The notes below the pieces were generated by a model. That model did not search any database, was not told the DNA's origin, and saw only the letters and a program-made list of their open reading frames with translations. The position numbers and the translations under genes are program-made. This document shows positions 43,224 to 53,720 of a stretch of 64,000 nt of DNA, one piece after another (positions within the stretch are counted from its first letter, which is position 1; every line of letters begins with the position of its first letter). The stretch covers positions 1 to 64,000 of the forward strand of contig NZ_JACJQJ010000025.1 of the NCBI RefSeq assembly GCF_014696615.1, read 5' to 3'. This DNA comes from Nostoc linckia FACHB-104 (GTDB taxonomy: Bacteria > Cyanobacteriota > Cyanobacteriia > Cyanobacteriales > Nostocaceae).

Positions 43224-46200
43224 TTAAAATCTGCGATCGTATTCAACTACTGCACGGCTATCATCAAATAAATTGGTGGAAGCACGCAGACGAATTTCAT
43301 CATTGATGCGGTAATTTATACCCCATTGCAGTGGGTCATTTGCTGTGAGTATTTTGATACTAGAAAGGGAAAACTTAGACGAAATATCCACACCAGCTTC
43401 TAGGGCTAATTCTAAAGTGGAATTGCTTCTACCAGCTTCAGGATTTTGAGAAAGAACAGTAGGAAATAGACGTAGTTCACTTAAGCCAAAAGCACTACCA
43501 ATTTGGTTAAATGCTCCTTGAAAGTTATTAAATACAGCAGAACCTGCAATATTAATTAAACCTAAAGTACTATCGCCACGTCCTTGAGTGTCAATAAATC
43601 CACCACCTAACAGCGCCACAAGTTCTGTTTCGCTGCGTGAAGGCGTGCTTCTGAGTTGGAGATTTTCGTTGATTTTGCTAGCAAGTCCTTTAATATTAGC
43701 TTCCACTCTGATAGTTTCTAAGGTTGATAATCCTCCGGTATTGAGTCTGCTAATATCAGTAGTTTGATTACCATCAAGAACTTTGGCAAAAAGGCGAATA
43801 TCTAAATTGGGATCGCGGGGTTGTTCCTTTTTAAATGTTGCAGTGTGTTCATAACCACGAGCTAAATTAAACTGAGTAGTAAATAAATTTACTCCTCCCC
43901 CTGTTAATTTAATAGTTCCATCTGGTACAGGCTGATTTAAGGAACCATTAACTGCCAGATTTCCTGTTGCTTGGAAGTTGATAATTGGGGGACGAGTAAT
44001 TAGAACATTTTTACCTAATACTAGTTCGAGATTATTTAACCTAGCTGTTGTATTTTTGGTATTATTCTGGTCTGCTTTGTCAGCTTTAACCAGTGTGAGT
44101 TCTTCATTTTTGGAGTTAGTAGTGTTGGTAGATTCTGCTAGCAATACTTGACCATCGGATAACTCTACTTTGCCGCCAATTTCGGGGTTAAGCACAGAAC
44201 CAGTAATTTGTAAATTCCCACTTGCACCGCCTTGGTACAATCCTTTCAATCTCAAAGTTAGTTGTTCCAAATTAACAGCAAGCGGAGTGGTAATCACTTG
44301 TTCTTGATTGTTAAATATGGGAATTTCTCCTGCCACATCTACCTTTCCTCTGCTGAATCTACCCTGCAGCCCTTCTACAATAATTCGGTCAAAATCAAAT
44401 GTAATTTTGCCTGTAACATCTCTCAGCTTTTCAGGTAAAGCTTGAGCAGAAAAAGTGGCATTATTCACGCTAGCAATACCAGTCATTTCTGGTTCTTGTC
44501 TAGTACCGCTAACTGTTAAATCTACCTCTCCTTCACCATTCTCAAATACAATCTGGTTATTTAATAGATTTAAGAGTGCAAGTCCCTCATTTTTGACTTT
44601 GACATCTAAGCTAATTTCATTGTTTTCAGGTTCTACAGAAGCAAAAGGCAATTTATAAGGTATATTACCGTTAATTTTTACAGGTTCTGACCCAGTAACT
44701 AGAATATTACTGCCAAAATTTAAGCGGCTATTGTCATAACTAAAACTAGCGATCGCAGATTCTACTTTTTTCTGGTTGATTGTACCATCCGTAATGGTAA
44801 TTTCTCCCCTAGCTTTGGGATTGCTAACGCTACCCGCTAAAGCTACGGAGGTGCTAAGATTACCGCCAACACCAACGGGTAACTTAACGAAATTACTGAG
44901 TACCTGGATAGGAAAGTTTCTAACCTGTAAATTCCCCGATTGATCGTTACCGCCAATATTACCGTTAAAGGAAATCAGTCTTTCATTAGAGGTGATGCGT
45001 AAAGGTAGCAGAGTCAGAACGCCATCGGTAAATCTACCATTCGCAATCACTTGTTCTGCCCGATAAAACCGTCCTACTTGGTTCTTTTCTTCTTCTTTAC
45101 CCCAAGTCCAATTTTGCCCATTTAAATTAAACTCCACTGCCAGGCCTTTTTCTGCGGCAGTATTCAGGGCAATTTCTCCGCCAAAAGTTCCCTGCAAGCT
45201 GGCTAAATCTGGGATGGGATTTGCCTCTAAGCGCTGTTGTTCTTGGGTTGCTAGTAGTGCTTCAACTTGGTAAAAACGCTCAATTTGGGTTGATAATGAC
45301 TGATTGGGTAATCCTTGGGGGACAGTAGCTAAATCCGCCGCTGTACCGTAGGCTGGTGGTGACATCCCACTGCGAATATCTTGGAGTTCAAATACCTGAA
45401 GCGCGGTGAGGACATCTTGGACATTTCCTTCGCTGACGTTGAGTTTTCCTTGAATTTGGGGAGTTTTGCCAGAATTACTCACATTACCTGTAAAAGCGTA
45501 GCGACTTTTACCCTTAACAAAAGCGCTATTTGTAATATTTGCGGTACCGTTTCCATAGCGGAATTGTGCCGTTAAACTTTCGCCCTTAATGCGTCCAACG
45601 GTTGGATTTGCGATCGCAATATTTCCTGCTGTGGCTAATGTTTGTTGATTAATCTGTAAATTTCCGGTTAATGCGCCAGCTAAGGGACTTTGACCTAGGC
45701 GGGTGTTTGCAGGTAAAGATAAATTTAATACCTGTAAAGGAAAGTTATTTAAGCTCATCGCCAAACTATCCCCTTGAACTTGACCGCTGGCTGATGCTTG
45801 CTGCCAATTAACTAGGAAGGATTGGGGGCGATTTTTAGCATCGAGGTTAACAGTAATGCGATCGCTCTGACCAGCTACGTCTAAACTAGTACCTTTACCT
45901 TGAACAGTCTGAATATTTCCACTGAGGACAGGCTCAAAGGCAAAGTTTTTCACTGCCAAATTCCGTAACCGCAATTGCCCTTGGAGGTTTGGTACAGGTA
46001 AGGTACCGCTTACTTGTCCGGCAAAATCGGCTTTTCCTACCAAATTAATGCCATTGGGTAGCTTAAAGGGCAACTGTTGCAAGCTGTAATCTAAAGCTTG
46101 GACATTGAGTTTTAAGTCCGTAATTTCCGGTACACCAGCACCTTGAGCATTGGCTAATATGTAACCGCTAGCATTGAGATTTGGCCCCGTAGCGCGTTCA

Positions 46201-48716
46201 ATATTTAACCTTTCACCATCCCAAGCGATCGCTGCGTTGATTGGTTGTTGAATCGCCGCCAGTCCTTGAGAAAATTGCACCTGACCAGCAGCGCGGACAT
46301 CAGCTAATTTTGGTGATTGTACTGTGCCGGATACTTGCAATTGACCGCCAAATTGACCGCGCAATTGCTGATTTAATTGCTTTAATTCCAACCCAGAAGC
46401 CGCTACCACAGCCTGATAGCGACCGTTATTGAGTTGGATATTTTTGGCGGTAACTGTGCCATCAGCTACCTTCACTTTTGCTTCACCAGTAGCTTGAATC
46501 GCTTCTGGTTTAAATGAATCAACCGTACCAGCAACTAGGAAATCTCCCATTAATCTCCCGCCAAATTGCTTAAATGTCGGTGCTAATTGGGGCACAGATA
46601 AATTACTTGCCCGGAGTTGCGCCTGATACACACCGTTATTAAGTTGGATATTTTTCGCTGTGACTCTACCATCAGCCACTAACAAATTACCTTCGCCAGT
46701 ACCGCGCAGAGTTTTAAGGCTGAAATTATCTCTGCTACCTGCAATTTGGAATGTACCAGCCAATGGCCCAGCTAAAGTAGGGTGAATATTTTTTAATACC
46801 CGTCCCAAGCGGACATTATTGGCGACTAATTCAGCTGCAAAGTTTTGGTCTTGCAGTTGCAGTTGAGAAATCCCTACGGTTCCCCCGCCAATTTGCACCC
46901 CTGCACCTTCAGGGCGGATGGTAGCAATTGTAAATGGTGCTGTTGTCCCAGACAGCCGCAGCCGACCGTTAAATTCTGCCCCTGTCAACAAGACATTTTG
47001 CAGTTTAGTTTTGTCTACAAAGGGTTCTAACTGCACACCGTTAGCATTAGCTACAGCTTGCCAACGTTGATTGGCATAAGTGCCAGACCCTAGTACCTTA
47101 CCACCAGCGACATTTAAAACCACATTGCTAAAAGCCACAGTCCTATCTGGCGCAACGGTGGCTGTACCAGTAGCTGGGTAAGTTGCCTGTGGCGCTTGCC
47201 ATTGCACTACAGTATTAATGTCACCAGGGATACCATAGAGCTTGCCTGTGCCAGAGACAGCGCCGATTTGAAAAGATGGGGTAGTGTTGTAAATTTGGGC
47301 GATCGCATTCCCGGGAACATTGTTAGCAGTAAAATCAAAATCCAGTTGCGGTGTTTTCCCCAGTTTGACTGTACCTCCACCCGTAACCTTACCGCCAACG
47401 GTGGCTGTACCTTGAATATCTCTAAAACTAATTAAGGAATTACTCGTAGAAAACTCAAATTTACTAGTAACATTTTTAAAATCTATTTTGTCAATTTGGG
47501 CAGGTTTAATTGTGGCAACTGTACCTGAGAGAATCGGTTTATTGATGGCTCCCCCAAGCTGTACATCTGCTTTCACCTCTCCGATTACTGGTATAGGCAG
47601 ATTTACCTTGAGAGTTTCTAAGGCATTATTTACATTTACCTGATTGACTTGCCCAACTACTTTATAGCCAGTTTCTCTATCAATGATTCCTGCAGCTACC
47701 AGGGGAATTTTGCCGTAATTAGTAGCTACCTTTTCTAATTTAATCCCTAACCCTTGGAAGCTGAGATTACCGTCGGTATTGTTGAGAAGTTGCGGTAAAC
47801 GGGGTATTTGAATCGCTACCCCTTGCAAAGCTGCACTACCATACAACAAAGTTTGCTGCTGCGGCTGCAGTTGAACTTGCAAATCCCCATTGACTTGTCC
47901 TGCTTGTAAAGTCAGTGGTAACTGGACAATCCTCGTAATATCCGCAGCTAATAAATCTTGTGCTCGTAGCTGTAAATTAGCGGCTTGTGTCTTCAGTCCT
48001 GTTTCACCCTGAATTGCAATCTTCCCACCACTATCTGCTTGCGCCGCAATATCAAAGCGTAATAACTGGTTTTCATTTAAAAGTTGACCAGTGCCATTCA
48101 CTTGGGAAAAAGACACAGGAACAGGGGCAGGTTGAGGATTCGCTGATAAGTTGGGAGATATATTGGCTGAAGCTTGTTTTTCGGGAATTTGGTGCAAGTT
48201 TACTAAAATTAGCTTGCCATTACGCAACCGAATCTTATCCAAATCGGTTTTAATTGGCCCGCCTTTAGGCCCCAAAGCAATGTTAGTAGTTAACCAGCGC
48301 CCTTGCTCATCTTTTTCTATGTAAACATCTGGGTTGACTAAGGTAACATCCAGTTTGAGGGTGCGGTTCACAATTAACTGCAATGGATCAAAACCCACTT
48401 CCACCGCATCAACTGTCACCTTATCTGGATCTGTGGCGGTGGCTGGAATTGCTGAAGCGCCAAACCGCACTCCCATTAAAGAAAAGTCTGTAACTTTGCC
48501 CAGTTCTACCGGACGGTTGAGTGTAGTAGTCAGATTTTTTTCGGCTAGCGGCGTTAACTCTTTTTGCACAAAATTCCATAATCGCCACATTCCGCCTAAA
48601 ACTGATACTAGTAACAGTCCCCCTAAAGCAATACCGCCGCGTGTCAAAACCAGCAACCAGAAACGCTTGCGATTTGGCGAAGGGGAGTGATTAACTTGAT
48701 TAGGAAGCTTAGTCAT
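43224..48716 (-). CDS. tamB: TamB-like translocation and assembly module protein
   Basis: A giant 1830-aa protein. Residues 20-45 form an N-terminal membrane anchor (LVLTRGGIALGGLLLVSVLGGMW). The rest consists of repeated beta-strand units with Gly/Asn/Gln-rich turns (GNLQVxGSVxxPxxxG and similar), the AsmA/TamB groove type, ending in the TamB domain (TPSRSETELVALLGGGFI and LRLFPTVLSQNPEAG to the final DDSRAVVEYDRRF). It spans the periplasm and probably moves lipids or helps insert outer-membrane proteins with Omp85 partners; its plastid relative is TIC236. Length and N-terminus are intact. The gene is flanked by a divergent 602-bp spacer. Confidence 0.95.
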   Translation of the reverse strand: MTKLPNQVNHSPSPNRKRFWLLVLTRGGIALGGLLLVSVLGGMWRLWNFVQKELTPLAEKNLTTTLNRPVELGKVTDFSLMGVRFGASAIPATATDPDKVTVDAVEVGFDPLQLIVNRTLKLDVTLVNPDVYIEKDEQGRWLTTNIALGPKGGPIKTDLDKIRLRNGKLILVNLHQIPEKQASANISPNLSANPQPAPVPVSFSQVNGTGQLLNENQLLRFDIAAQADSGGKIAIQGETGLKTQAANLQLRAQDLLAADITRIVQLPLTLQAGQVNGDLQVQLQPQQQTLLYGSAALQGVAIQIPRLPQLLNNTDGNLSFQGLGIKLEKVATNYGKIPLVAAGIIDRETGYKVVGQVNQVNVNNALETLKVNLPIPVIGEVKADVQLGGAINKPILSGTVATIKPAQIDKIDFKNVTSKFEFSTSNSLISFRDIQGTATVGGKVTGGGTVKLGKTPQLDFDFTANNVPGNAIAQIYNTTPSFQIGAVSGTGKLYGIPGDINTVVQWQAPQATYPATGTATVAPDRTVAFSNVVLNVAGGKVLGSGTYANQRWQAVANANGVQLEPFVDKTKLQNVLLTGAEFNGRLRLSGTTAPFTIATIRPEGAGVQIGGGTVGISQLQLQDQNFAAELVANNVRLGRVLKNIHPTLAGPLAGTFQIAGSRDNFSLKTLRGTGEGNLLVADGRVTAKNIQLNNGVYQAQLRASNLSVPQLAPTFKQFGGRLMGDFLVAGTVDSFKPEAIQATGEAKVKVADGTVTAKNIQLNNGRYQAVVAASGLELKQLNQQLRGQFGGQLQVSGTVQSPKLADVRAAGQVQFSQGLAAIQQPINAAIAWDGERLNIERATGPNLNASGYILANAQGAGVPEITDLKLNVQALDYSLQQLPFKLPNGINLVGKADFAGQVSGTLPVPNLQGQLRLRNLAVKNFAFEPVLSGNIQTVQGKGTSLDVAGQSDRITVNLDAKNRPQSFLVNWQQASASGQVQGDSLAMSLNNFPLQVLNLSLPANTRLGQSPLAGALTGNLQINQQTLATAGNIAIANPTVGRIKGESLTAQFRYGNGTANITNSAFVKGKSRYAFTGNVSNSGKTPQIQGKLNVSEGNVQDVLTALQVFELQDIRSGMSPPAYGTAADLATVPQGLPNQSLSTQIERFYQVEALLATQEQQRLEANPIPDLASLQGTFGGEIALNTAAEKGLAVEFNLNGQNWTWGKEEEKNQVGRFYRAEQVIANGRFTDGVLTLLPLRITSNERLISFNGNIGGNDQSGNLQVRNFPIQVLSNFVKLPVGVGGNLSTSVALAGSVSNPKARGEITITDGTINQKKVESAIASFSYDNSRLNFGSNILVTGSEPVKINGNIPYKLPFASVEPENNEISLDVKVKNEGLALLNLLNNQIVFENGEGEVDLTVSGTRQEPEMTGIASVNNATFSAQALPEKLRDVTGKITFDFDRIIVEGLQGRFSRGKVDVAGEIPIFNNQEQVITTPLAVNLEQLTLRLKGLYQGGASGNLQITGSVLNPEIGGKVELSDGQVLLAESTNTTNSKNEELTLVKADKADQNNTKNTTARLNNLELVLGKNVLITRPPIINFQATGNLAVNGSLNQPVPDGTIKLTGGGVNLFTTQFNLARGYEHTATFKKEQPRDPNLDIRLFAKVLDGNQTTDISRLNTGGLSTLETIRVEANIKGLASKINENLQLRSTPSRSETELVALLGGGFIDTQGRGDSTLGLINIAGSAVFNNFQGAFNQIGSAFGLSELRLFPTVLSQNPEAGRSNSTLELALEAGVDISSKFSLSSIKILTANDPLQWGINYRINDEIRLRASTNLFDDSRAVVEYDRRF

Positions 48717-49318
48717 TTGCTGTCACTCTTTTTAGGCGAATGTAGCTGTCTCACTACTGGCATTAACTAGTACTAGATTGCTCTGCCATTCTTAGAATAC
48801 GTCAACTCAACCTCAGGACTGATGCTGGAATTGAGGAAATCGTTCTATTCCATAATATTGGCATTGTCAGGAATACCGTAATCAAGTAAACTACGCAAAC
48901 TTTGCAGTCTAAGATTTCTATACTGGCAGTGTTTCTCAGAGCGTAGTTCAGTATGCAAACATCAATGGCAAGCTTGACTGGTTGAGATAGACAAAACAGC
49001 AACAACTTCTACCCCAGCTTGAATGCCATCTTACTTCAGTAAAGTTTGTAATCGATAAAAACACATAATTCATAGACGACAATACCCTAAAGGTGTTCCA
49101 TAAATATTCTCTATCTAAAGAAATACTTCTATTGATTTGTTATTGGTCATTTGTCATTGGTCATTTGTTCTTGTTTATTACTTCCCTATTTCCCCATTAC
49201 CCATTCCCCTTTCCCCTTTCCCCAATCCCCATCCCATGAAACTTCTGCCTCTCGACTTCCCCGAAGGCACAACCTAGAACTTTAATTAAGATATAGACGA
49301 GAAAACTATTAAAGATAG
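48717..49318. other. Divergent spacer tamB / DUF3110 gene
   Basis: It holds the tamB promoter and that of the DUF3110 gene. TTTGTCATTGGTCA heptamer repeats occur near 49142-49170 and C-rich heptads near 49185-49235. A 67-codon minus-strand frame (48802-49005) lacks a ribosome site and is probably accidental. Confidence 0.45.
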
Positions 49319-49741
49319 ATGATCACACCAATGCGCGTTTTTGTATTGATTTTCAATGCTGGAAAGGAAAACGAAGGAATCCATACAGTTAAGGTAGGCG
49401 ATCGCAATAAAATTCTGATGTTTGAGTCAGAAGATGATGCAACTCGCTTTGCTTTAATGCTAGAAGCTCAAGATTTCCCTACTCCTAGCGTAGAAACGAT
49501 TGATGCGGAAGAAATCAAGGAATTTTGTGAAAGCGCTGGTTACGATTGGGAACTTGTCCCGGAAAACAGTAATGCAGTTATAACTCCCCCAGAAATCAAT
49601 GTAGAAGAAACCGATTGGAAACCTGATGCTGATGATACTGATGAGCAAACCATCCGTTCTACCCAAACTGAGGAAGCAGCACCAGAAATACCTGATTCTG
49701 AACTAGACAGTATTCGTCGTAGACTTGAAGGTTTATTGTAA
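49319..49741 (+). CDS. DUF3110 domain protein
   Basis: A 140-aa cytoplasmic protein. Residues 5-85 match DUF3110, a family of cyanobacteria and plants: MRVFVLIFNAGKENEGIHTV, LMFESEDDATRFALMLEAQDF and the acidic FCESAGYDWELV. The last 50 residues are acidic and low-complexity. The family function is unknown. The start may be the ATG at 49319 or the one at 49331 that opens the conserved MRVFVLIF block; neither has a clear ribosome site. murQ follows on the same strand after 118 bp that begin with G-rich heptads. Confidence 0.88.
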   Translation: MITPMRVFVLIFNAGKENEGIHTVKVGDRNKILMFESEDDATRFALMLEAQDFPTPSVETIDAEEIKEFCESAGYDWELVPENSNAVITPPEINVEETDWKPDADDTDEQTIRSTQTEEAAPEIPDSELDSIRRRLEGLL

Positions 49742-49743
49742 TT

Positions 49744-49790
49744 GGGGATTGGGGGCAGGGGATTAGGGATTGGGGACTGGGGATTGGGGA
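49744..49790 (+). repeat. G-rich heptads directly after DUF3110 stop
   Basis: Seven runs of three to five G with three- or four-base spacers (ATT, ACT, CA) start two bases after the stop codon. It has ample capacity for a G-quadruplex in RNA. Same unit as at 4859, 39370 and 57597. Confidence 0.7.
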
Positions 49791-49859
49791 TAAGGAGACA
49801 AATTACCAATTACCAATTACCCAATGACAAATGACAAATGACAAAGGACAAATAAATAA

Positions 49860-50786
49860 ATGACAAATTTGCAAGAACGTGGCTATCTTTTGACCGAACA
49901 GGTAAATGCTAATAGTCTGAATTTAGACCAGATAAGTTCTCTAGAACTGGTGGAATTGTTTAATAGCGAAGACCAAAAGGCAGTTGCAGCAGTAGCTGCG
50001 GCTAAGGAGCAGTTAGCGCAGGCGATTGATTATACAGCCGAACGTCTGCGCCAGGGAGGACGCTTATTTTATATTGGTGCGGGGACAAGTGGAAGATTAG
50101 GGGTATTAGATGCGGCGGAATGTCCACCAACTTTTTGTACGCCCCCAGAACTGGTACAAGGGATTATTGCTGGTGGTGCTGGTGCATTGGTGCGTAGTTC
50201 TGAAGATTTAGAAGACAGGGCCGAGGATGGAGAAACTGCGATCGCTCAACGGCAAATTACGCAATTAGATGTGGTCGTAGGGATTACTGCTGGCGGAACA
50301 ACTCCTTACGTGCATGGGGCGCTGAATGCTGCGCGCCAAAGGGGTGCAATCACAATTTTTATGGCTTGCGTACCGACTGAACAAGTTAAATTTGATGCAG
50401 ATGTGGATATTCGCCTGTTAACTGGGCCAGAAGTACTGGCTGGTTCCACTCGCCTGAAAGCTGGTACAGCCACCAAGCTAGCTTTAAATATCCTTTCTAC
50501 TGGGGTGATGGTGAAGCTGGGTAAAGTTTACGGTAATCGCATGGTGGATGTGGCGGTTACTAATCAAAAATTACGCGATCGCGCTTTGCGGATTTTGCAA
50601 GACCTCACTGATTTAAGCCGAGAAGATGCAGGTGTATTGCTAGATCGTAGCGGCAATTGGGTGAAGCTGGCGCTATTGATGCACTGGACTGGTTTAGATA
50701 AACAAGAAGGCGATCGGCTGTTGGCAGAACATCAAGGTAATGTGAGGTTAGCTATTGCCAGTTACCACAATGTCAACAAAACCTGA
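49860..50786 (+). CDS. murQ: N-acetylmuramic acid 6-phosphate etherase
   Basis: A 308-aa SIS-domain enzyme that cleaves the D-lactyl ether of N-acetylmuramic acid 6-phosphate, yielding GlcNAc-6-phosphate in peptidoglycan recycling. The signature GAGTSGRLGVLDAAECPPTF includes the catalytic-type E87, and E118 in SSEDLEDRAEDG matches the second conserved acid by spacing. Further blocks are ITAGGTTPYVHGAL and LTGPEVLAGSTRLKAGTATKLALN. Full length. The usual companion kinase AnmK is not beside it. MltA, encoded at 30624-31886, produces the anhydro-muramyl products that feed this pathway, though the two genes are far apart. Confidence 0.96.
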   Translation: MTNLQERGYLLTEQVNANSLNLDQISSLELVELFNSEDQKAVAAVAAAKEQLAQAIDYTAERLRQGGRLFYIGAGTSGRLGVLDAAECPPTFCTPPELVQGIIAGGAGALVRSSEDLEDRAEDGETAIAQRQITQLDVVVGITAGGTTPYVHGALNAARQRGAITIFMACVPTEQVKFDADVDIRLLTGPEVLAGSTRLKAGTATKLALNILSTGVMVKLGKVYGNRMVDVAVTNQKLRDRALRILQDLTDLSREDAGVLLDRSGNWVKLALLMHWTGLDKQEGDRLLAEHQGNVRLAIASYHNVNKT

Positions 50787-51567
50787 TACTAATTGTTGAT
50801 CAAAATGCGCTTAATACAGCTTAACGAATCAACCTTTGTTTGTATAGCAACACTTTTCTAGTACAGCACGGCATCAATCAAGTCATGATGCTAAATCAGT
50901 CAAAAGTTCATAGGATCAGTTTTTTAACTTTTGAATTGATGGCAGTACTAGGGTATCGCATTAAGCGCAACTTTTTTGACGTTTAATAACTATAATTGGC
51001 GCTAATAAGCGCTTTTTAGCGTTTAATTATTGAGTTTTTATAGGGGTAGTATAATCTGAGTAAAACTACTTGTTTAATAAATTATATCAAGACTTATTAA
51101 GCTATTGTTTAGATGAATCTCAGCCAAAAAAATTCAATAATCAATCTAATTCACACAATTCAACCAAAACTTACAAATTTCATACAGAAAGCAACTGCTT
51201 CATAAATATAAATCAGTAGAAATCCTGATCGTTATTCAACTTCAAAAAGCATAGAATCATATTCTACACCTGCATATATCATAATTAATTAATTATGGTG
51301 AAAAATAGAGGCGCTAATCACGAGTTATTCCTTTGCAGATAACTCATCTATTAGCCCTATTTTTGCTATTCTTTGGGTTGATAATGCTTATTCTTGACTT
51401 TGTAGTTATATATTTAATCTCTACAGCATAAATAGCAAAGACCCGGAGATTTCTCCCAATATATTGGTATTTATTAAAGTGTGTTTATTTTGACTAATAT
51501 ATGGGTAATGTAGTTTTAGCAAGTGCTGATTTTTTAGTCAAATACCAAAATATATTTAGTCAAAAAA
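50787..51567. other. Long intergenic region upstream of pixG
   Basis: 781 bp, AT-rich. Contains GCGCTAATAAGCGC-type short inverted words near 50995-51020 and the hairpin at 51313-51355. It probably carries the promoter of the pix genes. No gene is seen. Confidence 0.45.
51313..51355 (+). terminator. Two-part hairpin upstream of pixG
   Basis: GCTAAT...ATTAGC encloses GAGTTAT/ATAACTC, and a CCTATTTTTGC stretch follows. It could be a terminator or attenuator 210 bases before the pixG start. Confidence 0.4.
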
Positions 51568-52752
51568 ATGGTTATATTAGGTAATGTGCTTAATGAATTT
51601 AAAAGTTGTACGCAATTACAGTACAACGGCAAGTTAAATCTTAAAAGCGCAAAAGATCATAAATGGTGCTTTTATTATCGTCTAGGGCGAATAGTTTGGG
51701 CATCAGGAGGGATTCATCCATTTCGCCGTTGGCGAAGACAAATGACCCAAAACTGCCCACAAATTGATGTAGATAAGATACGTTTAAGTTCTCAAGACGT
51801 AGAAATTGAATACTGGGATTATCGACTTTTAGAAATTTTATATAAAAAACAAAAAATTCAAAGAGAGCAATTTCATAATATTGTAGAACATACAATAGCA
51901 GAATTATTTTTTGATTTAGCTCAGGAGTCTGATTTTGCAGATGTAACTTGCAATCGTAGCCAAGAATTGATTGTAGAAATGCCCATGAGCTTTACCAGTG
52001 CAGATGTATCTTTAAAACAGATGCATGATTCATGGAAGATTTGGTCAGAAGCAGGTTTAGCAAATTTATATCCTGATTTAGCACCTATAATTCGTAAACC
52101 AGAACAACTCCAAAAATTAGTAAGTCCAGCTGTTTACAACAACTTTGTAAATTTGATCAATGGGAAATATACACTGCGAGATTTAGCGGTAAGAATGAAG
52201 CAGAATCCATTACCCGTTGCTCGCTCATTACTACCTTATATACTTAAAGGTATTATTGAACTTATAGAAGTACCGGACTTACCATTAACAGTTGTTGAGG
52301 TTCAGAATAATTCTACACCAGCAACGCCTCAAAAGCCCAATGCACCATTAGTAGCCTGTGTAGATGATAGTCCCCAAGTCGGGAAACTTTTAGAAGAAAT
52401 TATCACTGCTCATGGACTAAGATTTATCAAAATTCATGATGCTGTGCAGGCTTTACCAATTCTCATTCAGAATAAGCCAGATTTGATTTTTTTAGATTTA
52501 ATGATGCCTATTGCTAGTGGTTACGAAATCTGTACTCAGTTGCGGCGAATTTCTGCTTTTGCTCACACACCAATAATTATCCTCACAGGTAATGATGGTC
52601 TTTTAGATAGAGTTCGCGCCAAAGTGGTTGGCTCTACAGATTTTCTCACTAAACCTGTGGCCAGTGATAAGGTAATGAGTATTGTACGTAAGTATTTACC
52701 TATCCAAGCTTCCTCAAGCAAGAAAAACACCCCTCACGTTAATAGTATGTAA
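51568..52752 (+). CDS. pixG: PATAN-REC response regulator of phototaxis cluster
   Basis: A 394-aa protein with an N-terminal PATAN (PatA N-terminal, DUF4388-like) region (about 1-245; note LRDLAVRMKQNPLPVARSL) and a C-terminal receiver (about 265-385) with the acidic pair in CVDDSP, the phosphoacceptor D310 in IFLDLMMP, ILTGND and the Lys in FLTKPV. This is the architecture of PixG in Synechocystis and of PatA. Output regulators of this type are thought to control type IV pilus motors. It is the first gene of the pixG-H-I-J-L series on the plus strand, although 540 bp separate it from pixH. Confidence 0.9.
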   Translation: MVILGNVLNEFKSCTQLQYNGKLNLKSAKDHKWCFYYRLGRIVWASGGIHPFRRWRRQMTQNCPQIDVDKIRLSSQDVEIEYWDYRLLEILYKKQKIQREQFHNIVEHTIAELFFDLAQESDFADVTCNRSQELIVEMPMSFTSADVSLKQMHDSWKIWSEAGLANLYPDLAPIIRKPEQLQKLVSPAVYNNFVNLINGKYTLRDLAVRMKQNPLPVARSLLPYILKGIIELIEVPDLPLTVVEVQNNSTPATPQKPNAPLVACVDDSPQVGKLLEEIITAHGLRFIKIHDAVQALPILIQNKPDLIFLDLMMPIASGYEICTQLRRISAFAHTPIIILTGNDGLLDRVRAKVVGSTDFLTKPVASDKVMSIVRKYLPIQASSSKKNTPHVNSM

Positions 52753-53292
52753 TGCAAGTATTACTATTAAGTAATTACCTGTGTTTACTGGCTTATTAAA
52801 CTGCGTATAACCAAAAAATTATTAAATCCAAATTTTCCTCAAAAAATTAGCTAACTCTTTAACTGAGAGACTTTCAAGGTTTTTTCAACTTTGATAAAAC
52901 TCTGATAATTCTCCAAGTGGTTGATGTTTTCAGTAGTTGATGAACTTGATAGAGCAATTTACAGCTTATCCCAGTTGTACCAATATTTTCAGGGCTGACA
53001 CGGGTAAAATTTGATGTACCCCAAGACTTCGGTTACTTACCAAGTCAGAGTTTAAGTCCGACAGCCTGGAATATCATGTATAAATCGAATTCAAAATTAA
53101 CCTATCAATCTAACAACTTTTTCTTAAAAGCTAATTGAATATCACAATAAAATATACCTTCTTTATCAAAATTAACGCTTGATTTGGGTCTTTAAGTGCT
53201 TTTTCTGAGGCTAATGTATGGAAAATGCATTAGCTTGATAAAAGCCAAATTTTTTGTTGTAAATCACCGTAGAACTTTAATAGGAAATTAAT
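52753..53292. other. 540-bp gap between pixG and pixH
   Basis: AT-rich and free of frames or strong hairpins. Its length suggests that pixH could have its own promoter, perhaps in the last 150 bases. Confidence 0.45.
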
Positions 53293-53658
53293 ATGAATAC
53301 TGTTTTAGTTGTTGAAGATGGTTTGACTGATATGGAAATTATCAGTACTTACTTGCAACAGGCAGGATATTATGTAATTAGTGCTAAAACTAGTGAAGAA
53401 GCTCAATCCCAAATAGACAGAACAAAGCCTGATGTCATATTCCTCGATGTAATTTTGCCTGGTAAAAGTGGCTATGAAATTTGTCGAGAACTAAAAACTA
53501 ATCCTCAAACTAGTAACATACCCGTAGTTTTTTGTTCAACCAAAAATAATGATGTGGATAAAGTCTGGGGTAATATGCTCGGTGCCGAAGCTTATTTATC
53601 AAAACCTGTCGATCGCAAAGAGTTAGTAGAAACTTTACAGCGATTAATTAATCATTAG
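53293..53658 (+). CDS. pixH: CheY-like response regulator
   Basis: A 121-aa single receiver domain: acidic residues in VVEDGL, the phosphoacceptor D52 in IFLDVILPGKSG, Ser in VVFCSTKN and Lys in AYLSKPVD. Only one acidic residue pair (E-D) is at the start, as in many CheY forms. It corresponds by position and type to PixH, the CheY of the Synechocystis pix system, and would be phosphorylated by PixL. pixI follows after 62 bases. The AGGAAATTAAT site precedes the ATG. Confidence 0.92.
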   Translation: MNTVLVVEDGLTDMEIISTYLQQAGYYVISAKTSEEAQSQIDRTKPDVIFLDVILPGKSGYEICRELKTNPQTSNIPVVFCSTKNNDVDKVWGNMLGAEAYLSKPVDRKELVETLQRLINH

Positions 53659-53720
53659 GCTGAGGAATTGAGGAATAAGTAAACAGACAATAAATATCAC
53701 CTGACAAAGGAAAAATTATT

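Noticed and set aside
43224-48716. Several opposite-strand frames inside tamB
   Set aside because: They are shadows of the long, clearly conserved TamB frame.
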